Source: Nigerium sp.
GTDB taxonomy: Bacteria > Actinomycetota > Actinomycetes > Propionibacteriales > Propionibacteriaceae
Assembly: GCA_016711325.1 (NCBI GenBank)
Contig: JADJTH010000008.1
Coordinates: forward strand, 310,001-374,000
DNA: 64,000 bases
Direction: 5' to 3'
The position numbers and the translations under genes were made by a program. Of the stretch, positions 17,224 through 26,151 are shown piece after piece. A model generated the notes under the pieces. That model made no database searches. It worked only from the letters and a program-made list of their open reading frames with translations, and was not told the DNA's origin. Positions within the stretch are counted from its first letter, which is position 1. Each line of letters opens with the position of its first letter.

Positions 17224-18375
17224 GTGTCAACGTACGCGGGCTTGCGGTTGGCCGCCCCCTCCGGCGGGACGGTCGACGTCGCCACGCCCGTCGTGCTCGC
17301 GCCGATGGCCGGGATCACGAATCTCTCCTACCGCCAGTTGTGCCTCGAGCAGGGCGCCGGCCTCTACGTGTGCGAGATGATCACCTCCCGCGGCATTGTC
17401 GAGCGCATCCCCAAGACCTTCCAGATGCTCAGGTTCGCCCCCGGCGAGACCGTGCGTTCGGTCCAACTCTACGGCGTGGACGCCGACGTCATGGCGCGCG
17501 CCGCCGACATCCTGTGCGGCGAGTTCGGCGTCCACCACATCGACATCAACCTGGGCTGCCCGGTACCCAAGGTGACACGCCGAGGCGGCGGCGGCGCACT
17601 GCCCTGGAAGACCGACCGGCTGGCCGCGATCCTGCGGCGCACCGTGAAGGCTGCGGACGCCCACGGCGTCCCGGTCACGGTCAAGACCCGGATGGGCATC
17701 GACGAGGATCACCTGACCTACCTCGACGCCGGACGGATCGCCGAGGACGCGGGCATCGCCGCGATCGCGTTGCACGCGCGCACCGTGCAGCAGGCGTACT
17801 CGGGCCAGGCGCGATGGCAGCACATCGCCGCCCTCGTGGACGCGGTCGGCATTCCCGTGCTCGGCAACGGCGACATCTGGGAGGCTTCCGACGCCTTGCG
17901 CATGGTCGACGAGACCGGCGCTGCGGGCGTGGTGATCGGGCGCGGCTGCCTGGGGCGTCCGTGGCTGTTCCGCGACCTGGCGGACGCCTTCGCCGGCGGC
18001 ACGCCGCGCCCGTACCCGCGGCTCGGCGAGGTGGCGGCGATGCTGCGCCGGCATGCGGAACTGCTCGCCGGGATTCACGGCGAGCGGCACGGCCTGACGG
18101 ATCTGCGCAAGCACATGGCGTGGTACTTCAAGGGATTCCCGGTCGGCGGCGAGATCCGCCGTGGACTCGGGTTGGTCAGCAGTTTCGCCGAGCTGGACTC
18201 ATGGCTGGTCCGGATGGACCAGGACGCGGTCTATCCGGCGAGCGAGGCCAGCGTCCCGCGCGGACGACAAGGCTCGCCGCGCGCCCACGTGACGCTGCCC
18301 CACGGCTGGCTGGACAGCCGCGAGATCGGCGACGAGGACCTCTCCGCCGCGGAATCCGACGCGTCGGGCGGCTGA
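17224..18375 (+). CDS. dusB: tRNA-dihydrouridine synthase
   Basis: 383 residues. FMN enzyme that reduces uridines in the tRNA D-loop. The N-terminal LAPMAGITNLSYRQLC, VQLYGVDADVMARAA, and DINLGCPVPKVTRRGGGGAL with the catalytic cysteine are diagnostic; the FMN phosphate-binding NGDIWEASDA and VVIGRGCLGRPWLF follow. GTG 17224 is leaderless. DusB is the usual actinobacterial paralogue; the suffix is inferred from homology only. Confidence 0.9.
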   Translation: MSTYAGLRLAAPSGGTVDVATPVVLAPMAGITNLSYRQLCLEQGAGLYVCEMITSRGIVERIPKTFQMLRFAPGETVRSVQLYGVDADVMARAADILCGEFGVHHIDINLGCPVPKVTRRGGGGALPWKTDRLAAILRRTVKAADAHGVPVTVKTRMGIDEDHLTYLDAGRIAEDAGIAAIALHARTVQQAYSGQARWQHIAALVDAVGIPVLGNGDIWEASDALRMVDETGAAGVVIGRGCLGRPWLFRDLADAFAGGTPRPYPRLGEVAAMLRRHAELLAGIHGERHGLTDLRKHMAWYFKGFPVGGEIRRGLGLVSSFAELDSWLVRMDQDAVYPASEASVPRGRQGSPRAHVTLPHGWLDSREIGDEDLSAAESDASGG

Positions 18376-18403
18376 GGGGCTCGGTTCGGGCGGAGGCGGC
18401 CGG

Positions 18404-19153
18404 TCAGGCGAGCGCCGCGATGTAGGGCCACATGCCTGCGAGCGTCGCGACCAGGCCCAGCGCGGGCGCCAGGATGCCCAGGACGATGCCCCAGATGCCG
18501 AAGCGGCGTCCATTGCGGCGCACGGTCGCGACGATGGAGACCACCCAGCCGACGATGCCCACGATCGTCGCGATCGTGGCGGCGACGGACATGACGTTGA
18601 CCTCCTGGCTGAGCGCGATGATCGCCGGGTCGGTCGGGTCGATGGTGGTCGCCGCGTCGACGCCGTAGTCGACGAGGAACGCCCCGACGTGGCCGCCCAT
18701 CAGGTACATCGCGATCGCGAGAACCAGCGCGCTCACGACGACGAGGATCAGGCCGATCATGCCGGGCTTGTTGTTCACCGGCGCCGGGCTGGTGTCCCAC
18801 TGCGGCTGCAGCTGCGGCTGCGGGTAGCCGGGGTACTGGCCATAGCCCGCCTGAGGATAGGACTGAGGGTCGTAGCCGGGCTGCGGGTAGCCCTGGGGAT
18901 AGCCCTGCGGGTACTGGCCCGGCTGCGCGTAACCCGACGGGTCGTAGCCCTGCTGCGGGTAGCCCGACGGGTCGTAGGTCTGCGGGTAGCCCGACGGGTC
19001 GTAGGTCTGCGGGTAGCCCTGCTGCGGGTAACCCTGCTGCGGATACTGACCCGGGGCGGGGTGCTGGCCTTGAGGATAGTGAGCCTGCGGGTACTGCCCG
19101 GATTGCGGGGGTGCGTCGTCATTGCCGGGCTGGCTGGGGTTCTGCTCGCTCAT
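18404..19153 (-). CDS. Tyr/Pro/Gln-rich membrane protein, DUF4190-like
   Basis: 249 residues. The first ~125 are low complexity with repeated YPQQGY, YPQTYDPSG and QGYPQGYPQ units, then an aspartate-free hydrophobic half with three to four helices (GMIGLILVVVSALVLAIAMYL, MSVAATIATIVGIVGWVVSIV and GIWGIVLGILAPALGLVATL). Such proline-rich tails face the cytoplasm in related actinobacterial proteins and mediate protein contacts; function unknown. The start is ATG 19153. Much longer open frames on this strand run through dgt and dnaG and are not real. Confidence 0.7.
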   Translation of the reverse strand: MSEQNPSQPGNDDAPPQSGQYPQAHYPQGQHPAPGQYPQQGYPQQGYPQTYDPSGYPQTYDPSGYPQQGYDPSGYAQPGQYPQGYPQGYPQPGYDPQSYPQAGYGQYPGYPQPQLQPQWDTSPAPVNNKPGMIGLILVVVSALVLAIAMYLMGGHVGAFLVDYGVDAATTIDPTDPAIIALSQEVNVMSVAATIATIVGIVGWVVSIVATVRRNGRRFGIWGIVLGILAPALGLVATLAGMWPYIAALA

Positions 19154-19255
19154 GAGTTCCGCATCTTTCGTTCGGGGAATGACCTTCATCCTAATGGGCG
19201 GCCTCGCGGGCGACCGGTGCGGCCTGGCGCGGGCCCGCCGCGAGACAATGGGTTC

Positions 19256-20377
19256 ATGACGGATGAGCTCAGACCACGGACCGTTGCCTGGGCGTCGACG
19301 ATGACCGGGCACGGCGACGGTGGGATCGTGCGCGCGCACCGGGATTCCACTGCGCGACTGACGCCGGGGGGGTATCTCGGACGCGAGGCGCGCGAGCGAC
19401 GTGAGCGGGCGTTGCTCGTCCCCGGCGCGGCGCTGGCGCAGGGCGCGGGCGACCGCGCCCTCGCCGAAGAACCCGACCCGGAGCGCACCTGCTTCGAGCG
19501 CGACCGCGACCGGATCGTGCACTCGGCGGCCTTCCGGCGGCTGGCCGGCAAGACGCAGGTCGTCGTCTACCCGACCGATCACCAGCGCACGCGGCTCACC
19601 CACGCTATCGAGGTCGCGCAGGTGGCCACCTCGCTGGCGCGCGGGCTGGGCCTCAACGTCACGCTCGCGGACGCCATGGCGCTCGGCCACGACTGCGGGC
19701 ACGGCCCGGGCGGACACGCCTCCGAGGAGGCGTTCGACGCGTTCCTCCCCGGCGGATACGACCATGCCACCTGGGGGGCGGACGTCGTGCTCACTCCGCT
19801 CAACCTGTGCGCCGAGACGCTCGACGGGATCCGGAACCACTCGTGGTCGCGCCCGGCACCGGCGACGCTGGAGGGCGAGCTGGTGAGCTGGGCGGATCGG
19901 ATCGCCTACTGCGCGCACGACTTCGAGGACGCCGTCCATGCGGGCATCGTCACGGTGGCCGACCTTCCGCGCGACATCGTCCGGGTCGTCGGCGGTACGC
20001 GGCGCGAGCAGCTGGCGACCTTCGTCCGGTCCGTCCTGACGACGGCCACCCAGACCGGTGTGATCGGCATGGACGCCGAGGTCGGCGCGGCGCTCGCGGG
20101 CCTGCGGGCCTTCAACTACCAGCGGATCTACACCCGCCCCGAGTCGGTGGCCCAGTCGGACGCCGTGATCGAGGTGTTGCGTGGGCTGGTCGAGTACTAC
20201 TGCGAGCACCCCGGGGCGATGCCCGAGGATTATGCGTCCTCGGCTCAGGTCGACCCCGTGCGGACCGCGGTCGGTTACGTGGGCGGCATGACCGACCGGT
20301 TCGCGTTCGAGCAGGCCGAGTCGTTGCTGGGCTGGGATCCCGATCGGGTGCCGAAGGGCATCGGACGCGGCGCCTGA
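19256..20377 (+). CDS. dgt: deoxyguanosinetriphosphate triphosphohydrolase-like protein
   Basis: 373 residues of the HD superfamily dNTPase. Removes triphosphate from dNTPs. The metal ligands are in RTRLTHAIEVAQV (first His) and LGHDCGHGPGGHASEE (His-Asp). It is the classic neighbour of dnaG, ending 30 bp upstream of it. ATG 19256 is 6 nt after GACAAT; the internal ATG 45 bases later is less likely. It also lies divergent from the repeat-rich membrane gene. Confidence 0.88.
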   Translation: MTDELRPRTVAWASTMTGHGDGGIVRAHRDSTARLTPGGYLGREARERRERALLVPGAALAQGAGDRALAEEPDPERTCFERDRDRIVHSAAFRRLAGKTQVVVYPTDHQRTRLTHAIEVAQVATSLARGLGLNVTLADAMALGHDCGHGPGGHASEEAFDAFLPGGYDHATWGADVVLTPLNLCAETLDGIRNHSWSRPAPATLEGELVSWADRIAYCAHDFEDAVHAGIVTVADLPRDIVRVVGGTRREQLATFVRSVLTTATQTGVIGMDAEVGAALAGLRAFNYQRIYTRPESVAQSDAVIEVLRGLVEYYCEHPGAMPEDYASSAQVDPVRTAVGYVGGMTDRFAFEQAESLLGWDPDRVPKGIGRGA

Positions 20378-20395
20378 GCCGTCAGGCCGCGTCGC

Positions 20396-20407
20396 TACAC
20401 TGCGCTC
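20396..20407 (+). promoter_or_regulatory. leaderless promoter of dnaG
   Basis: TACACT (20396-20401) followed by 6 nt and ATG 20408, no RBS. Confidence 0.6.
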
Positions 20408-22282
20408 ATGGCCGGCCTGATCCACTCCGAGGACCTCGAGACGGTCCGCGAGCGGTCCCGGATCGAGGACGTCGTCGGCTCGTTCGTCCAGATGCGCCCC
20501 GCGGGAGGCGGCGCTCTGGTGGGGTTGTGCCCGTTCCACGACGAGAAGACCCCGAGCTTCCGCGTGACGCCGGCGAAGGGCTTCTACTACTGCTTCGGCT
20601 GTGGCGAGGGCGGCGACGTCATCAAGTTCGTCCAGCAGATCAACAACATGGGCTTCACCGAGGCCGTCGAATTCCTGGCAGACCGGTGCGGCGTCCAGTT
20701 GCGCTACACCGAGGGCGACGGTGGCGTCCGGCACGAGCCGGGGCTGCGCATGCGGATCCTGGAGGCGAACCAGCTCGCCGCGGAATTCTTTGCCGCGCGG
20801 CTCACCTCGCCCGACGCCGTCGAGGCGCGCGTGTTCCTGGACGGGCGCGGCTTCACCCGCGACCACGCCGCCCACTTCGGCCTCGGTTTCGCCCCGAGCG
20901 GCGGGCGCGAGCTGCTCAACCACCTGCTCGGCAAGAAGTTCAGCAAGGACGACCTGGTCAAGGCCGGCCTGGTGCGCGAGGCGGGCTGGGATTTCTTCCA
21001 GGGTCGGCTGCTGTGGCCGATCCGCGATGCCGGACGCTCGACGCTCGGCTTCGGTGCGCGCCGGATCTACGACGACGACCGGATGCCCGCGAAGTACCTC
21101 AACACCCCCGACACGCTCGTCTACAAGAAGAGCCACGTCCTCTACGGCCTCGATCTGGCGCGCCAGCCGATCGGCAAGAAGAACCAGGCCGTCGTCGTCG
21201 AGGGCTACACCGACGTGATGGCCTGCCACATCGCGGGTGTCGACACGGCGGTGGCCTCCTGCGGCACGGCGTTCGGTCCGGAACACTCCAAGATGATCGC
21301 CCGCCTGATGACGTCGGACGCCCTGTCGGGCGAGGTGGTGTTCACCTTCGACGGCGACGCCGCCGGCCAGGCCGCGGCGCTCAAGGTCTTCAGCTCAGAC
21401 GCCGCGTTCACCTCGCAGACCTATGTCGCGATCGAGCCGACCGGCATGGATCCCTGCGACCTGCGCATCGCGTCGGGGGACGCCGCCGTGCGCGAACTGG
21501 TCGCCCGCCGGGTGCCGCTGTATCGCTACGTGATGCGCAACACGGTCGAGAAGTTCGACCTCGACCGGGCCGACGGACGCCTCGCGGCGGTCCGCGCGGC
21601 CGCGCCGCTGGTGGCGTCGGTGAGGGATTCGTCGCTGGTGTCCGGCTACCTGCGCGAGCTCGCGGGCATGGTCGGCATGGACACCGACGAGGTGCGGGCC
21701 GAGGTGACGAGGGCGAACCGGCGCGCACCCGCCGGTCGGGGGCGGGCCGCGTCCGAGCAGTCGCGAGACCGGGGTGAGCCCGCGGCGTCCGTGCCCGCGG
21801 ATCAGCCGGCGATGCTTGTGATGCCCGATCCGCACGACCGGCGGCTCGACACCGAGCGTGGCCTGCTCAAGCTGGTGGTGCAGCATCCGAGCCTGTTCCC
21901 CGAAGACTGGGGCGGCCTCGCCGCCGACGACTTCCAGCACCCCAGCTACCGGGCGGTCTTCGAGGCGGCAATCGTGACGGACCGGCGGGTGGGCGGGTTC
22001 GCGCAGGCTGTCCTGGAGCACATGCCCGACCCGGTGGGGGAACAGCTCGTGGTCGCCCTGTCGGTGGAGCCGTTGCTGGGGGAGCCGAGCGGGGCGTACG
22101 CGCGCGAGTACGCGGCGAGGCTGAGGCTGGGCCGGGTGCTGCGCGAGATCGGCGCCCTGAAGTCGCGGCTGCAGCGCATCAATCCGGTCGACGAGAAGGT
22201 CGCGTACAACCGGATGTTCGCGCAGCTCCTCGAGCTGGAGACTCGCCGTCGGGCGCTGGAGGCGTACGCGCTCGGCGGTTGA
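20408..22282 (+). CDS. dnaG: DNA primase
   Basis: 624 residues. Makes RNA primers for replication. CHC2 zinc finger CPFHDEKTPSFRVTPAKGFY with YCFGCG at residues 40-65; TOPRIM core with VVEGYTDVMA and FDGDAAGQAA around residues 260-320; a C-terminal helicase-interaction region after residue 480. Downstream 100 bp is a sigma-70 gene, echoing the dnaG-rpoD macromolecular operon, though that sigma is not RpoD. Confidence 0.96.
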   Translation: MAGLIHSEDLETVRERSRIEDVVGSFVQMRPAGGGALVGLCPFHDEKTPSFRVTPAKGFYYCFGCGEGGDVIKFVQQINNMGFTEAVEFLADRCGVQLRYTEGDGGVRHEPGLRMRILEANQLAAEFFAARLTSPDAVEARVFLDGRGFTRDHAAHFGLGFAPSGGRELLNHLLGKKFSKDDLVKAGLVREAGWDFFQGRLLWPIRDAGRSTLGFGARRIYDDDRMPAKYLNTPDTLVYKKSHVLYGLDLARQPIGKKNQAVVVEGYTDVMACHIAGVDTAVASCGTAFGPEHSKMIARLMTSDALSGEVVFTFDGDAAGQAAALKVFSSDAAFTSQTYVAIEPTGMDPCDLRIASGDAAVRELVARRVPLYRYVMRNTVEKFDLDRADGRLAAVRAAAPLVASVRDSSLVSGYLRELAGMVGMDTDEVRAEVTRANRRAPAGRGRAASEQSRDRGEPAASVPADQPAMLVMPDPHDRRLDTERGLLKLVVQHPSLFPEDWGGLAADDFQHPSYRAVFEAAIVTDRRVGGFAQAVLEHMPDPVGEQLVVALSVEPLLGEPSGAYAREYAARLRLGRVLREIGALKSRLQRINPVDEKVAYNRMFAQLLELETRRRALEAYALGG

Positions 22283-22389
22283 CACCCCGCTTTGTCAAGG
22301 TCTCTCGCGAATCGGTGTTGTCCGGATGAGGACGGTGGGTAACGCGGGTGGCGGTGGTGGTCGTGGCCGTGGATCGGCAGTCTCGTCCC

Positions 22390-23229
22390 ATGATGAACAC
22401 CACCCCCGCACCGATGTCCCCGATCGACTCCGACCAGACCCATGCCGAGGCCGCCGTGCTGCGGCGCATCGAGGCGGGCGTGCTGGCGGACGCCGTCCTC
22501 CACGGCGAGTTCCCTGGCCCGGCGGATGCGTCCGAGGCCGAGTTGCGCCTGCTGGTCGCCGACGGCGATCGTGCGCGGCAGACCCTCCTCGATGCCCATC
22601 GCGGGCTGGTGGGCTGGGTGGCGGGTCAGGTGGCCCAGCGCACCGGATTGGAACGCGCCGAGCTGGTTCAGGAGGGCATGATCGGGCTGTTGGAGGCGAT
22701 CTGGCGCTTCGATCCGGCGCGCGGCAACTTCGCCACGTGCGCACTGCCGCGCATCCGCATGCGCGTCTGGGACGCCGCCGTCACCGGCCACGGCAGCCTC
22801 GGGCTGCCCGCGCGCCGCGCCCGGCAGTGGCGGCACCTGCGCGCGGTGGCAGGGAGGCTGGCCGTGCGCCTCGGACGCGAGCCCGAGGCGTCCGAGATCG
22901 CCGACGAGGCGGGGGAGAGCCTCGCGACGGTGGAGAGGTTGCTGGCGTTCGACCCGCCGGTCGCGCTGGATCCCGAGGGGTTCGAGGTGCCTGACGCCGT
23001 GGCCGCGCCCGGCGTGGATCCACAGGTCGTGCGTCGGCTGCTGCGTCGGCTGTCGTCGTTCGACCGCACGATGATCTGCCACCTGTACGGGCTCGCGGGT
23101 CATCCGGTGCGCACGCACGCCGAGGTGGCGGCCATGACCCGGCGCAGCGAGTCCACCATCCGCCGCCGCGAGCGCGCGGCGCTGGCGCTGATGCGCGCCG
23201 GCAACGCCGCCACCCTGCTGGTCGCGTGA
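22390..23229 (+). CDS. sigma-70 family RNA polymerase sigma factor
   Basis: About 279 residues from ATG 22390 (ATG 22393 and GTG 22348 are alternatives; none has a good RBS). Region 2 is LVQEGMIGLLEAIWRFDPARG and NFATCALPRIRMRVWD; a region 3 segment (LGREPEASEIADEAG) and a region 4 helix-turn-helix (HAEVAAMTRRSESTIRRRE) follow. It lacks regions 1.1 and 1.2, so it is an alternative group 2/3-like factor. Targets unknown. Confidence 0.78.
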   Translation: MMNTTPAPMSPIDSDQTHAEAAVLRRIEAGVLADAVLHGEFPGPADASEAELRLLVADGDRARQTLLDAHRGLVGWVAGQVAQRTGLERAELVQEGMIGLLEAIWRFDPARGNFATCALPRIRMRVWDAAVTGHGSLGLPARRARQWRHLRAVAGRLAVRLGREPEASEIADEAGESLATVERLLAFDPPVALDPEGFEVPDAVAAPGVDPQVVRRLLRRLSSFDRTMICHLYGLAGHPVRTHAEVAAMTRRSESTIRRRERAALALMRAGNAATLLVA

Positions 23230-23325
23230 GGGATACCAGGTCTCTGCGGACTGAGGACGTGCCGAACCGGTGGCGGGCGCGGCCGGCGACCGGGTCGCCT
23301 GTCCGCGTCCGGCACAATGAACCGC

Positions 23326-23826
23326 GTGAAACTGTTCTCCCGCACGTCGCTGCCCGCCGAGTACCAGCCCCTTCTCGGGGCGACCGGACGCCCCCGCGTG
23401 CTGGCGTGGGCGCGGACGGACGACGGGGTCGTGGTCGCCCTGCACGACCGGCTGGTGATGATCGCGGGTGCGGACGCCGCGCCGCTCGGCTGGCACGACA
23501 TCCTGTCCGGCGGCTGGGACGACGAGCACAAGACGATGCGCTGGACCCGCATGTCGACCGGCGAGAGGACGGAGGTGCCGCTGACCGAGGCGAACAGCTT
23601 CCCCGAGGTGTTCAAGGAGCGCGTCGAGGCGACCTTCCTGTTCCAGACGGCCGTCTATCCGCGCCCCGGCAAAGCCGTCACCATCAGCGCTCGCCGCAAC
23701 CTCGCTCCGGACGACGGCGCCATCCTGTGGACGGCCCACCCGGCCCCCGGCGTCCGGATGGATGAGGAGACCATCGCGTTCGTCCAGGCCGAACTCGACC
23801 GCCTGCGGGCCGAGTATGCGTTCTGA
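23326..23826 (+). CDS. conserved hypothetical protein
   Basis: 166 residues from GTG 23326, which lies 7 nt after CACAAT; an ATG at 23317 is inside that box and unlikely. Mixed alpha/beta, no signal peptide or membrane helix, ends EFDRLRAEYAF-like (AELDRLRAEYAF). The pattern is common in actinobacteria upstream of tRNA genes, but I do not recognise a function. Confidence 0.6.
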   Translation: MKLFSRTSLPAEYQPLLGATGRPRVLAWARTDDGVVVALHDRLVMIAGADAAPLGWHDILSGGWDDEHKTMRWTRMSTGERTEVPLTEANSFPEVFKERVEATFLFQTAVYPRPGKAVTISARRNLAPDDGAILWTAHPAPGVRMDEETIAFVQAELDRLRAEYAF

Positions 23827-23862
23827 TCAACTCTTTGCTAGTGTTTCTTCTCGCGCGAACGA

Positions 23863-23938
23863 TCCCCTGTAGCTCAATTGGCAGAGCGTCGGACTGTTAA
23901 TCCGTAGGTTCCTGGTTCGAGTCCAGGCGGGGGAGCCA
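23863..23938 (+). tRNA. tRNA-Asn (GTT)
   Basis: Seven-bp acceptor stem TCCCCTG with CGGGGGA, anticodon loop CTGTTAA (anticodon GTT), T-arm CCTGG-TTCGAGT-CCAGG, discriminator G at 23935 and encoded CCA at 23936-23938. Confidence 0.95.
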
Positions 23939-23987
23939 TCCTGAACGAACGCCACCCCACGGCGGCGTGACAAGGTGGTTCATTCTC

Positions 23988-24061
23988 GGGGCGTTAGCTC
24001 AGCCGGTCAGAGCAGAGGACTCATAATCCTTGGGTCGCGGGTTCGAGCCCCGCACGCCCTA
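23988..24061 (+). tRNA. tRNA-Met (CAT), possibly the Ile2 type
   Basis: Acceptor GGGGCGT with ACGCCCT, D-arm GCTC-AGAGC, anticodon loop CTCATAA (CAT), T-arm GCGGG-TTCGAGC-CCCGC, discriminator A at 24061. CCA is not encoded. Elongator Met and lysidine-modified Ile2 cannot be told apart from sequence alone here. The accessory region begins immediately downstream. Confidence 0.88.
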
Positions 24062-24063
24062 CC

Positions 24064-24496
24064 CAATGTGTCTTGCGGGAACACGCGACATCGGTAGATG
24101 TTGAGAGTTCCCGTTTGGCTTCCTTGCTTCCGATCGCCTGGTGGACGATGGTCGCGAACGGCTCGGCCAGTGTCGGGCGTAGTTGCTCATCGTCGGTGAT
24201 GTCGAGGCGGCTGTAGAACGCCTGGTTCGCCAGCCTCCTGCTGCCGTCGTCGGAGTGGACGTAGGCCCGGTGCGCGTCGGTGAGGAGCCGCAGGCTGTCG
24301 TGGAGGAACGCTCGACCGCCGACGTGTTGCGCGTCGTGCTCGCGCAGGCGGTGCCCGATGTCGGCGAGTCCGGCACGGATGCGGTCTTGGTGCCTTTTGA
24401 GCGTGGGCAAGTCGATGGCATCGGCGAAGTGCGCGGCGAGCAGCCTGTCACTCTCTGCTTCGAGGCGCGCCCGGTTCGCGGGTTGCGGGTAGGTGT
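24064..24496 (-). pseudogene. remnant: C-terminal part of a large serine recombinase
   Basis: Minus-strand frame reads YPQPANRARLEAESDRLLAA and then NQAFYSRLDITDDEQLRPTL with LAEPFATIV, the typical end of large serine integrases/resolvases. The catalytic N-terminal and zinc-ribbon parts are missing: the homology stops where the opposite-strand HsdR fragment begins, near 24490. The frame has no stop of its own before running into the tRNA, so the natural 3' end is also lost or fused. Likely the debris of an element once inserted by this tRNA. Confidence 0.6.
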
Positions 24497-25475
24497 ACTC
24501 CGAGACAAGGGGAAGAAGCTGCTCGACAAAGCAGCGGCGCTCACCCTCACCGAAGATGAGGTCGCCACTCTGGCCAGCCGGCTGGCGGCTCTTGATCGAC
24601 AGCTCACTCCCGCCGAGCGCAACGAACTCGACGAAGTTGCGGGGCTGCATGATGCACGAGCGTCGATGCATGACATCGTGCGGGCACTCGTAGATGCGGT
24701 CGATCCCGAGACCCAGGCCACCGCCATTGCCGTAGAAGCCGATCGTGCTCCCGCCGACGTGGTGCAAGACCTTCTCGACACGGCCGTCGAACCGCTGGCC
24801 GCCAACCCGGAGTTGCGCACCAGGATCATCGAGCTGCGCCGCGCGAAGGATCAGGTGATCGACGAGGTGAGCCGCGACGAGGTGCTCGAAGCGCATGGGG
24901 TCGTGGACCCCGACAAGGCGAAGCACACGATCGAGTCGTGGCGGGAGTACCTCTCCGAGCACCGCAGCGAGATCAGCGCGATCGAGCTGATGGTCGAGGC
25001 CAAGGGGCGAGGCATCCGCTTCGACCAGATCCAGGAACTCGCTGACCGGATCGCACGCCCTCCGCACAACTGGACCGTCGACATCATCTGGAACTCTTAC
25101 CTGTCCATCGGCATCGAATACCAAGGCCACACCGAGACCCGCAACCGGCACGCGGCCACCGATCTGATCTCCCTACTTCGGCTTGAGGCCGGAGTGGACG
25201 ACGCACTCGTGCCCTACTCCGATCGGGTCGAGGACCGCTACGCGAACTGGCTCCACCGCCCGGAACAGGCAGGAGCCACGTTCACCGAGACTCAGCGGTG
25301 GTGGCTGGACCGAATGATGCGGATCATCGCCTCATCAGCGGGCATCGACGCCGACGACCTCGACAACGCGCCCTTCGACGAGCGCGACGGCATCGATGGC
25401 GTCGCCGCCTTCTCGGGTCGCTTCACGGGATCCTCGTCGGAAATGTCAGTGGTTCGGGGGAGGATTGAGGTATGA
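24488..25475 (+). pseudogene. hsdR: remnant: C-terminal domain of type I restriction HsdR
   Basis: Reads LRDKGKKLLDKAAALTLTE through FTETQRWWLDRMMRIIASSA to the stop, matching the EcoEI-type C-terminal domain of HsdR that docks on the methylase. The nuclease and DEAD-helicase parts are absent: homology begins abruptly at about 24490. The longer open frame to 24183 runs over the antisense recombinase fragment and is not part of the gene. It overlaps the start of the GIY-YIG gene by 4 bp (ATGA), so the two once formed an operon. No hsdM or hsdS is in the window. Confidence 0.65.
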
Positions 25476-25854
25476 ACGGTAAGCAGGTCAAGCTCTTCCT
25501 CGTGGACGGCACCGCTGGTGGTTTGACGACAGCGGAGATCACGAACTGGACGGGCAGCGTGCTCTCCGCGCGCCGTTCTGACCTTGCGGAGCTACTGCGT
25601 CGTGAGGAGGCCGAGCGAACCGGCGCATATCTGCTGCTCGGGGAGGATGAGGATGCCGTTGGTGACACCCGCTGCTACGTCGGCGAGGCCGATGTCGTAG
25701 CGACGCGGCTCCGTGCTCACGCCAAGGAAAAGCCGTTCTGGAACCAGGCGGTGCTCATCACGTCGAAGGATACGAACCTGACGAAGCCTGGGGTGCCTGG
25801 TTTCTTCCGGATTCGGGATCCAATAAGATGATTTCTAGAAGAGGAGAGCAGCGT

Positions 25855-26151
25855 ATGTCGGGTAAGCGGGGTAGGTTTAGTCCGGAGTTTAAGAAGCAGC
25901 TCGTGGAGGCGTATCGGGAGCAGCGGGACAGTAAGACGTTGTCGCAGGTGGCCCGTGAGCATGGTGTCGGGACGGAAACGTTGCGTAGCTGGGTGAAGAA
26001 GGACCTTGCTGAGAACCCGCAGACCGAGCCGCCGTTGAGCGTGTCGGAACGGGCACGGCTGGCTGAGCTTGAGCGTGAGGTCCGTGAGTTGAAGCTTGAG
26101 CGTGAGTTCCTGGGAAAAGCCGCGGCCTTCTTCGCGAAGGAGTATCGGTGA
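25855..26151 (+). CDS. IS3-family transposase OrfA
   Basis: 98 residues from ATG 25855 (AGGAG box upstream). Helix-turn-helix (KTLSQVAREHGVGTETLRSW) for terminal-repeat binding, then a leucine-zipper-like coiled coil (ARLAELEREVRELKLEREFL). Overlaps orfB by 4 bp; in IS3 elements the two are usually also fused by a -1 frameshift, and orfB is indeed in the -1 frame. Confidence 0.9.
   Translation: MSGKRGRFSPEFKKQLVEAYREQRDSKTLSQVAREHGVGTETLRSWVKKDLAENPQTEPPLSVSERARLAELEREVRELKLEREFLGKAAAFFAKEYR

Noticed and set aside
18404..21286. 960-codon open frame on the minus strand
   Set aside because: Only its last 249 codons (18404-19153) are coding-like; the rest is antisense to dgt and dnaG, a GC-rich third-position artefact.
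23863..24061. CRISPR array or rRNA
   Set aside because: Only two single tRNA genes are present; no spaced direct repeats and no rRNA signature anywhere in the window.
24021..24064. Protein-like end VGRAGLEPATQGL
   Set aside because: Reverse reading of the CAT tRNA; a common artefact, not a peptide.
24183..24487. N-terminal 100 codons of the HsdR-like frame
   Set aside because: Antisense to the serine recombinase remnant and without HsdR similarity.
26101..26151. Defining the IS3 slippery site
   Set aside because: A GGAAAAG string is near, but the in-frame GTG overlap already explains orfB; the site cannot be fixed by eye.
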